64,000 bases of DNA from Echria macrotheca (GCA_030411725.1 MU839828.1:930001-994000), one strand, 5' to 3'. Counted from the first letter of the stretch, positions 9,081 to 20,858 are shown. The notes: generated from the letters alone by a model not told the origin. Numbers and translations are program-made.

Positions 9081-11342
9081 ATGTCCGACTCCGAACATGA
9101 CAGCCAGAATCAGCAGTCGGATCAGAGTAGCCGTCCAAAGATGCGTCAACAACGAATTCGTCGATACTTTCCTGCCATTGTCATCGCCTGGGAAGTATCG
9201 GACTCGATGCAGAAAACGCCAATATCCCAAACAGTAGTTTTGGATGGCCATCCCGTACAGATGTATCATGATTACACCACAGGCTCGTCGTTTGTTCCAG
9301 CATCGGGTCCGCAGCGCTCACCCGACCAAGTGCCTCGTGTGCCAAGACTCGGCCTGCTAGATATCCCCTTCTCGGTGCGAAAAACCATCTACCGCTTTCT
9401 AGGACTGGCCCCTTCCAAGGACCTCGGGATGCAGAGGCGCGTTTTCATGAATCGTGGCGGCGGGCTGAATGGTTGGTGCCGGTGCGCCGACCCGTTCCGG
9501 GGGAAAGGGTTGGACCGTCCTTTTTTAAAAACAGATGTGGGTTCGGTGTGCTGTTGCCGTCTCACGGCAATCACAATCGACCAAGAAGCCAAAGCTTGCG
9601 GCGAAGATAAATTCTGCTGTCACTGTGGACCACATGAGCGCGGATTATTTTCGCAACCATTTCTCAGACCACTTCGCCATCCGCTGCTCTACGTATGTAA
9701 ACAGACCAACAAAGAATGCATTGAACTCTTCTACGGAGCAGCCCAGCTGGATATAAACTACGCGGCCCCGGGGCGATTGACCGCCCTCCGCAACCTGGGC
9801 TCTGTTGCTTTGTCTTGTCTTCGAGACCTCACCATCCGTCTAAACGACTATACCTGCCTCGAGAATCCAATAGCAGCTCGTACACATGAGCCAGATAACG
9901 AATCGCTTTCCATGCGGCCGCTAGATGGAGGACCGGTCTGCACATTCCACCGGATACGTTGCTGTCCGATGTTCTGCAAAAGAGGAGGCCATGACGAAGT
10001 CCTTGGGAGGGCGATACCAAGGTTTCCCTACCTCCTCCAGAGCCGAAGCAACAACAGCCTCCCCGGCAAACCTCCGAGAAGGCGGACCGATCGGTATGCC
10101 CTACTCGCCCTTGAGGACGTCTGCACCCATCTCAAACGAGCCAAAATACCGCCAGGGCAGCTGAAGTTCGCGTTTGCTTGTGAAGTCGAGGACGATGAAC
10201 TGGCGGCTCAATTCATGGCCGCCCTCGAAAAGCTTCCGCGACTCGCTTCCTGCACCATTTTACTCTCTCACAGATACAATGCGCGTCTCCGGAAGCTGGC
10301 CTGTGATACCCAACTCCGGCTGGTCCTGGATACTAAATTCCTCCTGCCAACGTCAGCGGAAAAACCATTCCGTCTTCGCGATCTACCCGGGGAACTTCAA
10401 CTAGAGATCCTGGAACAGTCGGGGCTGGCGATACCATTTCATTGCACATTCGTTCCCGAAACCAACCAGCCCAAAGCCAAAGCCCGCTCCTGCCGTTTCC
10501 GCGCAACTAGATATAGCAACTTGGACCCCGTATCTGGACCGGTATGGTGTTGCTGCCGAACCGAGACCCATTCGACATCTGCATGGACCTGCAACCACCA
10601 TCACTTTCCAAACGCCTTGTTCCTTGTTGACAAAGTTATGGAGCACGATGCCCGAAAAGTCATGTACTCAGGAAACTGCTGGGAGATCGCCCTCAGTACA
10701 CTGGCGCAGCACCTCTTGTTCGGCGACCCAGAAACGAGGGTATACCAGAACGTGAGACGGTTCCTGGACGGAGTCAAGACCATCCAGATACATCTCGACG
10801 GGGCTTCGAAGGGGTTAAACAAGGAGATGAGAGCGATTCTCAAGTGGACCAGGACACTGATGCAAGGGAAACCGATCCCACGACGACTCAACTTGACCCT
10901 GGCGCTGCCATGCCCCAAAGGACTCCAAGTAAGGTCCCTGGTCCGTAGATATAGCCGCCGGAATCAATTCCCGAAGAATTTGATAATCGACACACTCAGC
11001 TACAAAATTCATTTGATTCGCAATATCGTATCCTCGAATCCAGGCCTCCGCCCTTGGAACATCGCTATCGGCTTCCTCAGAGGATGGTTGTCAACGCACG
11101 TGGTACTCCAACCGATGCAGCGGCGACTTGACTGGTTGGAGCGAGAATTGGAAATCGAGGTATTTCCAGAAGCACCAAGGCCGCAAGCCGAGAGACCATG
11201 GTCGTCGAACTTGCCACTGCGGTCACCAAAACTACACGGTCATGAGCGACGGAGCTTTGAACATTGTAACCCTGCAGACTACCAATGTGCGCTGTGCAAG
11301 GGATCATGGGATGAATGCTTCGGCCTTCCCCGTCTGGACTAA
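9081..11342 (+). CDS. F-box-like protein
   Basis: 753 aa from the preferred Met MSDSEHDSQN (9081). Two F-box-like helices are visible: LGLLDIPFSVRKTIYRFLGL (about residue 90) and LRDLPGELQLEILEQSGL (about residue 435). The first matches the common fungal pattern LLDLPxExRxxIYxxL. Between and after them are conserved-looking runs such as HPLLYVCKQTNKECIELFYG, the usual follow-on to this motif in fungal F-box-like/2EXR-type proteins, and Cys-rich patches (CCCRLTAITIDQEAK, CCHCGP). Such proteins are thought to recruit substrates to SCF ubiquitin ligases or to be lineage-specific expansions. The substrate is unknown. No intron is needed. Confidence 0.7.
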   Translation: MSDSEHDSQNQQSDQSSRPKMRQQRIRRYFPAIVIAWEVSDSMQKTPISQTVVLDGHPVQMYHDYTTGSSFVPASGPQRSPDQVPRVPRLGLLDIPFSVRKTIYRFLGLAPSKDLGMQRRVFMNRGGGLNGWCRCADPFRGKGLDRPFLKTDVGSVCCCRLTAITIDQEAKACGEDKFCCHCGPHERGLFSQPFLRPLRHPLLYVCKQTNKECIELFYGAAQLDINYAAPGRLTALRNLGSVALSCLRDLTIRLNDYTCLENPIAARTHEPDNESLSMRPLDGGPVCTFHRIRCCPMFCKRGGHDEVLGRAIPRFPYLLQSRSNNSLPGKPPRRRTDRYALLALEDVCTHLKRAKIPPGQLKFAFACEVEDDELAAQFMAALEKLPRLASCTILLSHRYNARLRKLACDTQLRLVLDTKFLLPTSAEKPFRLRDLPGELQLEILEQSGLAIPFHCTFVPETNQPKAKARSCRFRATRYSNLDPVSGPVWCCCRTETHSTSAWTCNHHHFPNALFLVDKVMEHDARKVMYSGNCWEIALSTLAQHLLFGDPETRVYQNVRRFLDGVKTIQIHLDGASKGLNKEMRAILKWTRTLMQGKPIPRRLNLTLALPCPKGLQVRSLVRRYSRRNQFPKNLIIDTLSYKIHLIRNIVSSNPGLRPWNIAIGFLRGWLSTHVVLQPMQRRLDWLERELEIEVFPEAPRPQAERPWSSNLPLRSPKLHGHERRSFEHCNPADYQCALCKGSWDECFGLPRLD

Positions 11343-11759
11343 ATCTGTTCCATCACAGGCAGTCAGCGTTTCTAATTAGTTGTACGCGCTTCACATTTAG
11401 TTGTAGCGGCTAAGCGGCAATGAGATACTTGACTCTGATCCCTGACGGTCTCCAAAGCCACGGCGATAGGGCCTATTTACAACATCCGTGCCAGCTTAGT
11501 GTGATAAAGGGGTCTGAGTACCTGGATAATTATTTATAGAGAGAATAAGTAGGTACCTACCCACCTACTTGTAACCATTGTCAGGTCTGACTCCCAGCCA
11601 CGACTACGTAGAACTATCATTCAACGTCTGACGAAGAATACCTTTAAAATCCCAGTTCCCTTGTACTGCGAAAACATGAGAAGTATGTACACAAGTACCT
11701 AGCGTCTCCACTTCCAACAGACAGCGGAAGTTCGCTAATATGAAGGAGCAGCTAACGCC
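11343..11759. other. Convergent intergenic region with inverted repeat
   Basis: 417 bp between the stop of the F-box-like gene and the stop of the AA9 gene. It is probably 3' UTR sequence on both sides and contains the inverted repeat at 11548-11570. No gene is seen. Confidence 0.4.
11548..11570. repeat. Inverted repeat AAGTAGGT / ACCTACTT
   Basis: Two perfect 8-bp arms (11548-11555 and 11563-11570) flank a 7-nt spacer, which itself repeats ACCTACC. It lies between two convergent stop codons, so it might act in 3'-end formation. Similar TACCTAAGGTA/AGGTACCT words recur in other intergenic parts of the window. Confidence 0.5.
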
Positions 11760-12721
11760 TTATTTGACGCACTGAGAATACCAATCATTGCTATACTTGC
11801 AAGTCCCCTCGGCACACCTCGTCGCGCCCGTCCACCCGTTGCCACCACATTGTCCCCAAAGCGGCACCGTACCACCGTTGCTTGGCGGGTTGTTGTTAGA
11901 CGGTGGATTCGACGGGCTCCCGCCGCCGCCGCCGCCTGCATTGCCGCCGGTCCAAACGGCGTGCTTCCCCACGTTGGTGTAGGGGTACGACGGCACGCCG
12001 TAGATCCAGAACCGCAGGGCCGGGTCGTTGGAGTCGTACAGACCGGGGATCTTGACCATGGGGCCCGGCTGGCCCTGGCCGCTCCCGCCCACCTCGATCT
12101 GCGCGCACTCAAAGTAGAACTCGGTGTCGCCGCTCGAGGCGCCGTGCAGGGCGATGTGCTCGACCCGCACGAGGTACTGGCCCGGAGGGGTATCGCGCGG
12201 GATCGTGAACTCGACGGTGGAGAGGTCCCAGGTGCACCAGTCCTTGTCGTCCTATAACATAAAAATGGATCAGCGAGGAAATGGAATCAATATGAGGCAG
12301 AGAAACTTACGAGGTATTGCTTGGGTTCCTTGCAGATGATCATCTGGTGGACCTTGAACCAGTCCCCGTCGCCTCTGTACTGCTGGACGTTACCCGGCGC
12401 GCGGGACATGTGGATGGTCAGCGGCCCGGGGTGCTGCATGGTGGCGTAGTACCACAGCTGGAAGCCGAGGCGGTCGCCAGGCATGACCTTTGCCACCTTG
12501 GTCTTGCCGGCGTTGGCGAAGGAGCCCGAGTTGCAGCGGAAGTCGTCGCTGGGGCTGAGGAACTGCTTGGTCGGCATGATGCCGTTGCTGTTCTCGCGGA
12601 TGTACTCCCAGTCGTTGGAGAGCTTGCCGTTGACCAGCAGCTTGCTGAACCGGTAGTGCGCCTCGGCCGTATTTGCTGCGGCCAGGGCCCAGAGGGCGAT
12701 TCCGCCGAGGCTGAAACGCAT
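11760..12721 (-). CDS. AA9 lytic polysaccharide monooxygenase with C-terminal CBM1
   Basis: Secreted copper enzyme that oxidatively cleaves cellulose or related glucans, 300 aa. Two exons: 12721-12311 and 12251-11760; intron 12310-12252 (GTAAGT...TATAG), joining KQYL to DDKDW. The signal peptide ([21 protein letters not shown]) is followed by His22, the N-terminal copper-binding residue after cleavage. The second brace His is His97 in [11 protein letters not shown], and the axial Tyr lies in [12 protein letters not shown] Gly/Ser/Asn/Pro linker leads to a CBM1 (about the last 33 residues: [12 protein letters not shown]...[11 protein letters not shown]) with the usual Cys and aromatic positions. 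The closely spaced His/Tyr set suggests an active enzyme. C1 or C4 regioselectivity cannot be judged here. Confidence 0.95.
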
Positions 12722-13941
12722 GGTCGTGATTGTCGGAGACGTAGCCTGAAGGTTGAGGAAGCGGCAGGATGGACACCGAGGACGATGCTGCCCCTTGTGC
12801 GAGGACTGGGGACATCGTCTTGCCCTTTATATGCTTTCATACTCCAAGGACTTTGTCCGAGGGATACTGAGAAAAACGCCGGGTCATGAGATTATTCCGT
12901 ACTTGGCGATAGTCCTCGTTGGTGGACATCACATCCAACAAGGCCGGCCGCAACGTGATCCCCGCAGCGGCCGGAGGCCGACCGGCTCCGTGGTCCGCGA
13001 GGCACAAAACGGATGTGTACTCCGGCGAACTACACCACATGCTATCGCCAAGGCTGCGTAGCGTTGCGTGCGAGGCGACCCAAGACCCGAACTCATTTGG
13101 CGGAGCTGGAACCGAACCTCGCTAAGATCGGCTCCGGATCGATCCCCGTTTGCTACCTTACTCCCACGGCAGTTGCCCCAGATCTCCAGATCTCCAGATT
13201 CCTCGTCCCGCGGTATGTAGTGATGGAACTGTGGTGTGCAAGAAAAAGGACATCCTTCCCTTGCACAGCCTAGTACCCACTTATACACGACAGGAAATGA
13301 TTCCTGGACGGCACGACTGAATGACAACGGACTGCATTTCGTCGAACTTCCGGCATGACCGAATATGCAACAAATTGTAAAGTTCTACCACCATTAATCA
13401 GGTCTCAGTTGTGTAAAGGAGGCAGTCCATTATGTCGGCGACTGGCATTTGCTGGGTTTGTCCCCACCGGGCGACCTCCGGGTCTTCAAGGGCCCGAACG
13501 TCCGGACCACAATCCTCCGAAGTTTCTGACCGGGAAGGTGGCTCCGGCGGGGGCTGACAAAGGATTCCTGGCAAACCGAGGATATTATCGAGGAGATACC
13601 TGAAAATTATGCTGGAGATCCCGCTCCAGAATCGCCACAACTCCGGAGTAAACCTCGTGGCAAAACCTCTCGTCATCGAAGCTTCGGCCCACCTTATGCA
13701 AGTGCCCCGAAAAATACCAAGATTCCTCGTCATATTTATTTTGGTTGATTGGCTCCATCCAAATCCTCGAAGCCTGGAAACGAGTATCAAGACCCTTGCG
13801 TCAGAAGTAGTTCAAGAAGATCTAGCGAGCTCTATGTCCGGATGTTTTTACTTTCAATTTTCACCTTATATACATGAGTAACTAACTAAGGTACATACTT
13901 CGCGGCGCTACAACAACGATGTCCTACGGCCAGGACGAAGC
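12722..13941. other. 1.2-kb intergenic region
   Basis: It contains the promoter of the AA9 gene (adjacent to 12721) and the 3' flank of the SnoaL-like gene. A direct AGATCTCC repeat occurs at about 13180-13195. I see no gene. Confidence 0.4.
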
Positions 13942-15963
13942 TCATATCCACGGAGGCCCAGCCGGCGGCTCCAGCCATCCATGTTGACTCAGCTTCCACT
14001 CTGGACGGTGTTGACACGGCACACACAACGGCCAGTACGACTCCGGCACGCGGCCACTGACAGGATTCTGATAGCCAAACCACATCCTCTGGATCTCGGG
14101 CCAGGCTACGTAGCGACCGCTCCCCCCTTGGAATCCCGTCTCCCGAGGGTCTCCCATCTCCGTCAGAAGCAGGTCGGGGGGATACTGCTTGATCAGATCG
14201 CGCGGGGCTGGGTTGGACGCGTTGGCCGCCCGTGGCTTTACCCCCGACCAACCATCTTTCCAGCTCGACACGCCCCAGTAGAACTCGTCGATGGTGACAC
14301 TCCACAGCCGCCATATGCCATCCTCCAGCGCCATCTGGTCCTGATACATGCCTCCCCGCAGCTGTGCGCTCCCCGCTGCTTTTCCAGTTGCCGGCTGCAA
14401 GAGTCGGGCACGCAGGTTCGCCGATCGGCCGTCGTGGGAAACGTGGATGACGGGCTGAGGACGCCAGTGGAACGAGACGCCCGATCGGTTTGTTATCTCG
14501 CCCGTTCCGTATGCTGCAGTGCACGCTTCGCGGATTCGACGGGGTGTTTGGTAGAATCCGGCAAACGGCGACTCTTTGTTGCCCTCCTGCGCATGGAGGG
14601 CGGCCATGTCGGCACACGCTTTGCCGTCGATGAAGTCCATGTAATATCCGTACGCATTCGATACGTTCTCAACGCCGTCGTATGCCGCCGACCGGTTCAA
14701 ACGGCGCTCGAGCTCCTCTAGACTCGCAACTCCATCGAGCATAGGAGCTTTCCCGGTCTCGTCCCGTGAATAATCTAAGAACAATGGTTTGTCGAGACTG
14801 ATGGTGGCCGGCGAGGGGAACATGCTCCCATTGCTCCAGCCCCCGGAGTAGTTAGCCACCATGATGGGCGAAATCGAAACATTCAACATCCGCCAGATGC
14901 CATCCGACTTTGCGAACGTGTTGCGGAAAATGCTGAAGCGCCACGAGGCAGTGCCCTTCGCGGCGTCTCCAATCAAGCCTATCTCGAGTCCACGGCTATC
15001 TGCCAACTTCTCAATGCCAGTGTTGTTGATGGAGAGGCTGACATTGGAGCGGATAGATACGATGGTGTTAAACAGCAGGTGCTCGTTAAGAACGCCTTGG
15101 CCCAGTCCCTCTGGACCCATCCACTGTTCCAACGCTGTCCGTAGTCGTTGGGGTCCTTCGAAATGCCCAACGTTGTCGATTTCAATGGTCCCGCTCTGGT
15201 TGCCGAAGAGATCGACCACGTCGTTCCACATGCGACGGTCGACGTAGTACCCGTATGCGTGCTGAAGGTTGCGAACTTCGTCTTCGTCATTCAGCTTATC
15301 GATCCGGTACTGAAGAGTCCTAAAATCCGTCGTATTCCCCGATGCTTTGTCAGTGACGGTAGATAAAGGCACGGGAGTCCCCGCTTCGTCCGGGGTGTAG
15401 TGAAAAGGAGGCGGTGGACCGAGATTCTCATGCCCAATATTCCGCCACCCATCGGCGTAGTTCCCTTCGTATAGAGCATAGTACCGGAGAACCGAAATCT
15501 TCCACCTCCCATCCACCCGTGCATACTCATTCTCGTAGATGCCACCCTGCATCCTCGTATTCCCCTTCCCATCTCCCTGGAACCGCAAACCGTTGAAGCG
15601 GCCCTTGGCTGTCTTCCCGTCGGGTGCCAGATTCACCACGGGCGTAGCAATGACAATAGCATCCAGCGAACCCGGCTGGATTCCGTTCATGTCGCCCGCG
15701 TCGCGCGTCAGCCACTGCCTAATCGTATCTGGCCCCTTTGCGGAGGCGTTTCCCCAGACAAGAAGGCCGTCGGACGCGAACAGGGCAGCCATCTCAGCGT
15801 AGCGCCCGAACTGGGCGAGCTGGGCAAATGTGGCTGTCACGTCTTTGATCTCGCGGATGGACTCGGTCTTGTCGACGGAACTGGCGAGCTGATCGAGTGT
15901 TGTTGCTGCTGCTGCTGCTTTAAGAGCCAGTCCGGCGAATAGAGAAGCTACGGCGAACTTCAT
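13942..15963 (-). CDS. Secreted protein with three SnoaL-like domains
   Basis: 673 aa, single exon. The start at 15963 (MKFAVASLFAGLALKAAAA) gives a clean signal peptide; 14 upstream in-frame residues are ignored. Three successive domains of about 150 residues look like SnoaL_4/NTF2-like alpha+beta barrels: D1 about 25-185, D2 about 220-385, D3 about 430-600. Each starts with a helix of the type VxNLQHAYGYYxD/VSNAYGYYMDF and ends with a strand-turn such as DGRWKISVLRYY, DGIWRMLNVSIS or DGIWRLWSVTID followed by GGW/DGW. SnoaL-like folds act as cyclases, isomerases or binding domains on small hydrophobic molecules, so a ligand-binding or isomerase role is possible, but no substrate can be inferred. 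Secretion plus triplication is unusual for this fold. Confidence 0.75.
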   Translation of the reverse strand: MKFAVASLFAGLALKAAAAATTLDQLASSVDKTESIREIKDVTATFAQLAQFGRYAEMAALFASDGLLVWGNASAKGPDTIRQWLTRDAGDMNGIQPGSLDAIVIATPVVNLAPDGKTAKGRFNGLRFQGDGKGNTRMQGGIYENEYARVDGRWKISVLRYYALYEGNYADGWRNIGHENLGPPPPFHYTPDEAGTPVPLSTVTDKASGNTTDFRTLQYRIDKLNDEDEVRNLQHAYGYYVDRRMWNDVVDLFGNQSGTIEIDNVGHFEGPQRLRTALEQWMGPEGLGQGVLNEHLLFNTIVSIRSNVSLSINNTGIEKLADSRGLEIGLIGDAAKGTASWRFSIFRNTFAKSDGIWRMLNVSISPIMVANYSGGWSNGSMFPSPATISLDKPLFLDYSRDETGKAPMLDGVASLEELERRLNRSAAYDGVENVSNAYGYYMDFIDGKACADMAALHAQEGNKESPFAGFYQTPRRIREACTAAYGTGEITNRSGVSFHWRPQPVIHVSHDGRSANLRARLLQPATGKAAGSAQLRGGMYQDQMALEDGIWRLWSVTIDEFYWGVSSWKDGWSGVKPRAANASNPAPRDLIKQYPPDLLLTEMGDPRETGFQGGSGRYVAWPEIQRMWFGYQNPVSGRVPESYWPLCVPCQHRPEWKLSQHGWLEPPAGPPWI

Positions 15964-17520
15964 TGTCGCCAGTGATTGGATCCCAGGTCCGTCGCCGGTT
16001 CGCAAGTTTCCAAGTACACGGCATAGTCCTAAAAAATTCCACCAGGTACCTAGCTAAGCTTTTTAAGGGACTTGAGAAAAGGAACGGTGCAAGCAGAAAG
16101 TCCATGGGTACAAGTGCCGGCTGGGGACTTTACCGTTTTTGGTAGAAGATTGTGGAGGTTATATTGGTAGTATAGTGGTGGGTCGGAAGGACCGTCTTGG
16201 CGAGGGGACGTTTTGACCTTTTCGTTGCCGTTAAATCCGAAAGGGGCGAGCTCTGAAGCTAACCCGGGTCTTTCGACATTCCAACGATGCCCTGCTGGTT
16301 GGATATGCACTTGAACCATTTTCCAAGCTGTCAGCCCTGCAATTCTGGAAATCCTGTAGTTCTAGAAGCCAAAGCATGTGTTGTGGGTCTGCGTATCTAA
16401 TTCTACATGTAGCAAAGTCGTTAATGTTCGGAGCTGACTCAGGGGTTACCGATCAGATAGAACTGCAACAGGAAGCAGCCACATTCTCAATCGCCAGCAT
16501 GAAAGGGGAACTGCGGACTGGGAATTCCCTATCTGCTTGAAACCGGGTCTACAAAATAGGTACTTGAGGCCATAGAGTGATGTGGTTTGCGGTGTGGGTG
16601 TCACAATATGAGGCGTTCTGCCGAGACTCGCTTTTGGGGATTTACATCCTTAGCAGATCTTCTGTCCGGGCGACGCACTAGTAATTAGCCGTATAGCTAC
16701 CCCAGGATGCTGGCTAAAGTTTGTAAAATTAAGGTGCTTACCTATATTCGAGTAGTCATGATTACTGTCTGGTTCCCTATGATGTCATGCCTGTGCACAT
16801 CCGAAATGTTCGAAACGGGCCAGATTTAGATATTTCCAGGCCTATGGATCCGTACTTCGCGTGGTGAATCCATTCGGGCAGCGAAGAAGGGCTGGACCGA
16901 AATCGCGGCTCCCGAATCGAATGTTCACCACGCCAAGAATGGGTGCTGCGGCGAACGAGCCGTGAAATCGAGCTTTTGCAGGCTCATCGAGGGGCTGAAA
17001 AAAGGTGCCGAGACCGTTTGTTTCGGTGAAAATCACGCGCCGAAACATACGAGAAGTCTTCCACCAGGGTACAGAAACCAGCCAAAATGAGCTGCGTCAA
17101 CACCGCCAGCCGGCCGAGAGCCTCAGCCAGAGAGACCAAGGAGAGGCCCAAAGCGGGCGCGAAGGCGGCATCTGCGACGACACCTACGTAATGGTGGGAG
17201 GTCAGTGGACAGCGGGGAAGAGGGGCTGAATTGCAGGGTGAATGATGTTGCGCATAGGGGGTGCCGTTGGAGAGTCAGAGCCAATAGGAACATGGCCCTC
17301 AAGCCACAACGGCGCACTATTGCCTGCAATGGACAGGACTGGAACAAGGGCGGGAGACTCAAGACGGGGGTTGTCCGTGCTAATCTTGATGGGGACTGCG
17401 CTGCGAGGACGGCTCGTGATAAAGTCGCTCACACCCACTGCAACCCAGGAGACAGCTTGGAAGTGTTTGCCGTCGCCATCCCCGGAATGTCGCTCGTTTG
17501 AATTCCCGGGAGCGAGAGCC
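15964..17520. other. 1.56-kb intergenic region
   Basis: This lies between two divergent genes (SnoaL-like and Kre9/Knh1-like). Open frames are short and unconvincing. It should hold both promoters; I see no RNA gene or repeat. Confidence 0.4.
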
Positions 17521-18502
17521 ATGGAGCCGCCACGGATATGGAGTTTTTGGTGTCGGATCCTGGCGATTCTGTCGTTCGTTCACAGCACAGTGGCCATTGT
17601 TTTGACCAACTCCCAATACAACCTCCAGATCGGGGTTCCGTTCAACATCACCTGGGCAGAAGCCGCCGGAGCGGTCGCCATCGACTTGTATGGCGGATCC
17701 ACGGCGGACCAACTGCTGAACATCTTGTCTATTGCCAGTAAGACAGCCCATCCTGTCCTTGCCTTTTCCGTCTCAACTGACCTCGGCAGCGAATGTTCAG
17801 GGCACGTCCTTCGTATGGACGCCGCCATCCTCAGTCCCAGAGAGGAGTGTTTATGCCATAATGGTTTCTGATAGCTCGGGGAATGCCATCTCTTTTGCTT
17901 TTCAGTTTATTGCTGTAAGCTCACCTCAATATTGTTGATGTTGATTGAACTGGCGTGCTAACATTCCAACCACCAACCAGGCGCAAGCGAGCACAACAAC
18001 CGCACCCCCACCTCCACCGCCGACGACAACTTCAATTCCTCCACCACCGACTACATCCTCTCCAACAACCCACTCCACCGTCCACGAGACAACCTCGAGT
18101 TCCAGCGCCTTGGCTCCCGCTCGCAACAGCACCGCGACGAAAGCAGCCAGCTCCTCGACTAGAACTACTCCAGCCCAGAGCGGCCAAGCCGAGTCTGGCT
18201 CCTCTCAGAATAAAGGAAGCGGGGACTCTGTCGGGGGAGGTACCGACACTCTGAGCACAGCTGCCAAGATCGGGATTGGTCTCAGTGCGGGTATCGGTAT
18301 GCTTGCCATCTTGACGGGGTCGGCTTTCATGGTGTACCGGAAGAACAAGCAGGAGAAGGAGCGAGAAGCAGCTGCAGAGATGACTAGCTGGAAACGCGAG
18401 GCGGCTGGAAAACAGTCAGAAGTCGATATGAAAATGACGCCGGCTGTTTACGCGAGGAGTGGAACGGCGAATAGTTCCATGTCACGGCTGGCTCCGAGAT
18501 AG
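17521..18502 (+). CDS. Kre9/Knh1-like N-terminal domain cell-surface protein with one TM
   Basis: 287 aa in three exons: 17521-17737, 17790-17914, 17981-18502. Introns 17738-17789 (GTAAGA...CAG) and 17915-17980 (GTAAGC, GCTAAC branch, CCAG) keep the frame. A signal peptide (to about STVA) is followed by an Ig-like beta domain with NSQYNLQIGVPFNITW and SFVWTPPSSVPERSVYAIMVSD, the pattern of the Kre9/Knh1 N-terminal family found in Ser/Thr-rich wall proteins. Next come a Pro/Thr/Ser stalk, one TM helix (IGIGLSAGIGMLAILTGSAFMVY) and a basic, Glu-rich cytosolic tail. The TM plus tail makes it more like a surface sensor than a GPI protein. It is expected at the plasma membrane facing the wall. Confidence 0.8.
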
Positions 18503-18781
18503 GTGTCTTCTTTCCAGTCCAGTTTACGAGTTGCAATGAGCTACGTATGGGAAGCAGGTTCAAGGAGCCAGGATGGGCCGGTCTTCTCTTTTAATCAACC
18601 ATGATGATACCCCTCGCCCGTAGCTAAGAGTGACGCGTACTAACCTGTCGGGTCCCCCGTGTTCGATCCAACATGTCGATTGCAGAGACCTTTATCGTCT
18701 GGACGGTGTCGTGGGAGTCGGAATTTTGCCTTCTGTAGAGACGCCAAAATTTGTACAAACTAAAGTCTTGGAGGGATAGCC

Positions 18782-20858
18782 TTGAAACCCCAGGTGATTG
18801 CTCGGATGTTATGGCCGTCTGCGTGCCGCATTTGGCTGTGGAGTGTCGAACCGAGTTGGCCAAAGATGTATTCGGGGGTGGAAAACCTGCACCACGTCTA
18901 CATATACGCATACGGCGAAAACCTGTTCGATGAACACCCCGAGACGGCGGCACTTCTCGCGGAAGAGAAGCGGATCATCGGAAACAAATATCCGGGCATG
19001 GTGCGGAGTGGACGATTAGACGGCAATCTGACAGTCCATTTCACAAACGTAATACTGCGGATCCAAAACGTCGAATCCGATGCCCAAACACCCTACCTCT
19101 GCCTAGAATCCGTCAAGAAAGCGGGTGGTTTTGACGATCTCGACGGCGTCTGCGCAGCTAATATCTCCATGTTCTACTACGAGCTGCAGCGGCGGATTCG
19201 CGTCCCTGCAAGCGAGAAACCAATGGAAAAGGCATTGGAGCTAATTCAAGAGGCTATCGAAGATGATCCAGAGAGCCCTAGGAATTACTATCACCTGGGA
19301 ATGGTGTATCGGTCCCTCGCCCGCCAGACAGCCGGCGACGCGGAGCTCGAGTACGAGCAGAAGTCTCTCGATGCCTATCGCAAGGCCGTCGCCCGCGACC
19401 CCAACAATGAAACCGATGCGCGCCGAGCAGTCTATGGGGCCGAGACGGACGAGCTTTTGGACGAAGAACCCCCGGCTTTGGATGCCGCGGTTGAGCTGCT
19501 GGAGCGTGCCGTCGTCGATGACCCCAAGAATTCATGCGATTTGTGGTACCATCGGCTCTTCAGTGTTCACAAGAAACGGTGCGTCAACCCCTGGTAAATG
19601 CCGAACCTCGGTTCTCTGGCTGACCTCGATGATCTCTAGGGGTGATCTTGCTGCTGCGCGAGAGACATATCGACGCCTCATTGCTTCGGATCCCATTTGG
19701 CATACCGAGTGGCATCAAATCGCTGACACCTGGATTGATGTCAAGCTCTTCGATGAGGAAAGGACATTTGACTGGCCCAACTGGTGTGATGCGCTGTTTG
19801 AGGCCATAGGCAAGGACCCTCGCCATGCTCCCAGCTACTGGGGCGCATGGTATGAGAAGGCTGAGCGGCTGCGGGGCTATGGCTACTTCGACATCGCCAT
19901 CGCGATCCTGCAATACGGAGCTGAGAGGAGCGCCGGTGCTCTTGATTCTTATGCCAGAGCCGCATGCGCCCGCTTCTTCTTCCTCCTTGGGGAGACATTC
20001 GCCATGAAGGGCGACTGGGGATCGGCTGTGGCACAACTGGAGGAAGCATTTGCACGTTCTGATCGTCTGGATATAGACGACGTGAGAGAAACCCTAGAAT
20101 GGTTGGCATGGGCATACATGGCTGAAAAGAGATGGGAGGATGCGCTGGCGGTCGCCGAGACAAGGCTGAAACTGAGTCCCGATGAGATTTGGGGCGATCC
20201 CTCACGACACGATGCGCATGCCTGGATGGGAGAGGTAGCCTTGTATCAGCACAGATACGCCGATGCTGCCAAGGAATTTAAGATGGCTGTTAGAGCGGAG
20301 GAGGAGAAGCTCAAAAAACAAGCAGAGGGCAAGCCGGGGAAGATTCTCAGCGAATGGATGGCAGGATACCTGCTGGACCTGGGGATTGCCTATGATCGAA
20401 TGGAAAGGGCTACTCAGGCTGCGGCGGTATTCAAGAAAGCCATTCCACATGTGGAACACATTGTTGAGGAGTTCGTCAAGATGCGAGAGCGCAAGGCCGC
20501 GCTGTTCCGCGGAGAAGGTCGCGCCCAAATGGTTTTGGGGTGGATGCTTGAGAGACAGGGCGTTGATGCCATCTCGGACCTCCATGTGCTGAAAGAGTAC
20601 GAACGGGCGGATTGGGTGTTCAGTAGGACCCGGTATGTTGAAGACGACTTCGTTGAACATGGCGATATCGCCGCAGTTCAAGCGGCCATCAAACGAGTTC
20701 AATCCGGCATACCGTACAGCTACCCGAACGACGACACATTCCTGCGCGAGAGGTTGCGATGGAGGATTGCGTCGAAGAGGACGGATTGGGGAAACAATGA
20801 TTTTGAAGATGAAGTGCCAAAGATTGGGCGCAAAGGTCACAGAGGACATGCTTGGTAG
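18782..20858 (+). CDS. TPR-repeat protein (2 exons, start uncertain)
   Basis: 671 aa if started at 18782; Met at 18866 (MYSGVENLHH) is an alternative, and an upstream exon cannot be excluded. Exons 18782-19578 and 19640-20858; intron 19579-19639 (GTGCGT...TCTAG) joins HKKR to GDLAAARETYRRL. Helical pairs of tetratricopeptide type recur, for example ALELIQEAIEDDPESPRNYYHLGMVYRSLA, SLDAYRKAVARDPNN, AVELLERAVVDDPKN, SAVAQLEEAFARS and YADAAKEFKMAVRAEEEKL. This implies a protein-protein scaffold. About 100 N-terminal residues show no repeat and I do not recognise them. It is a cytosolic protein with no signal peptide; the partner is unknown. Confidence 0.72.

Noticed and set aside
12317..12889. 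190-codon plus-strand frame opposite the AA9 gene
   Set aside because: Composition is a complement artefact; the minus strand encodes a complete AA9 with His brace and CBM1.
18650..18685. GTTCGATCC word resembling a tRNA T-loop
   Set aside because: No flanking T-stem, anticodon arm or acceptor pairing.
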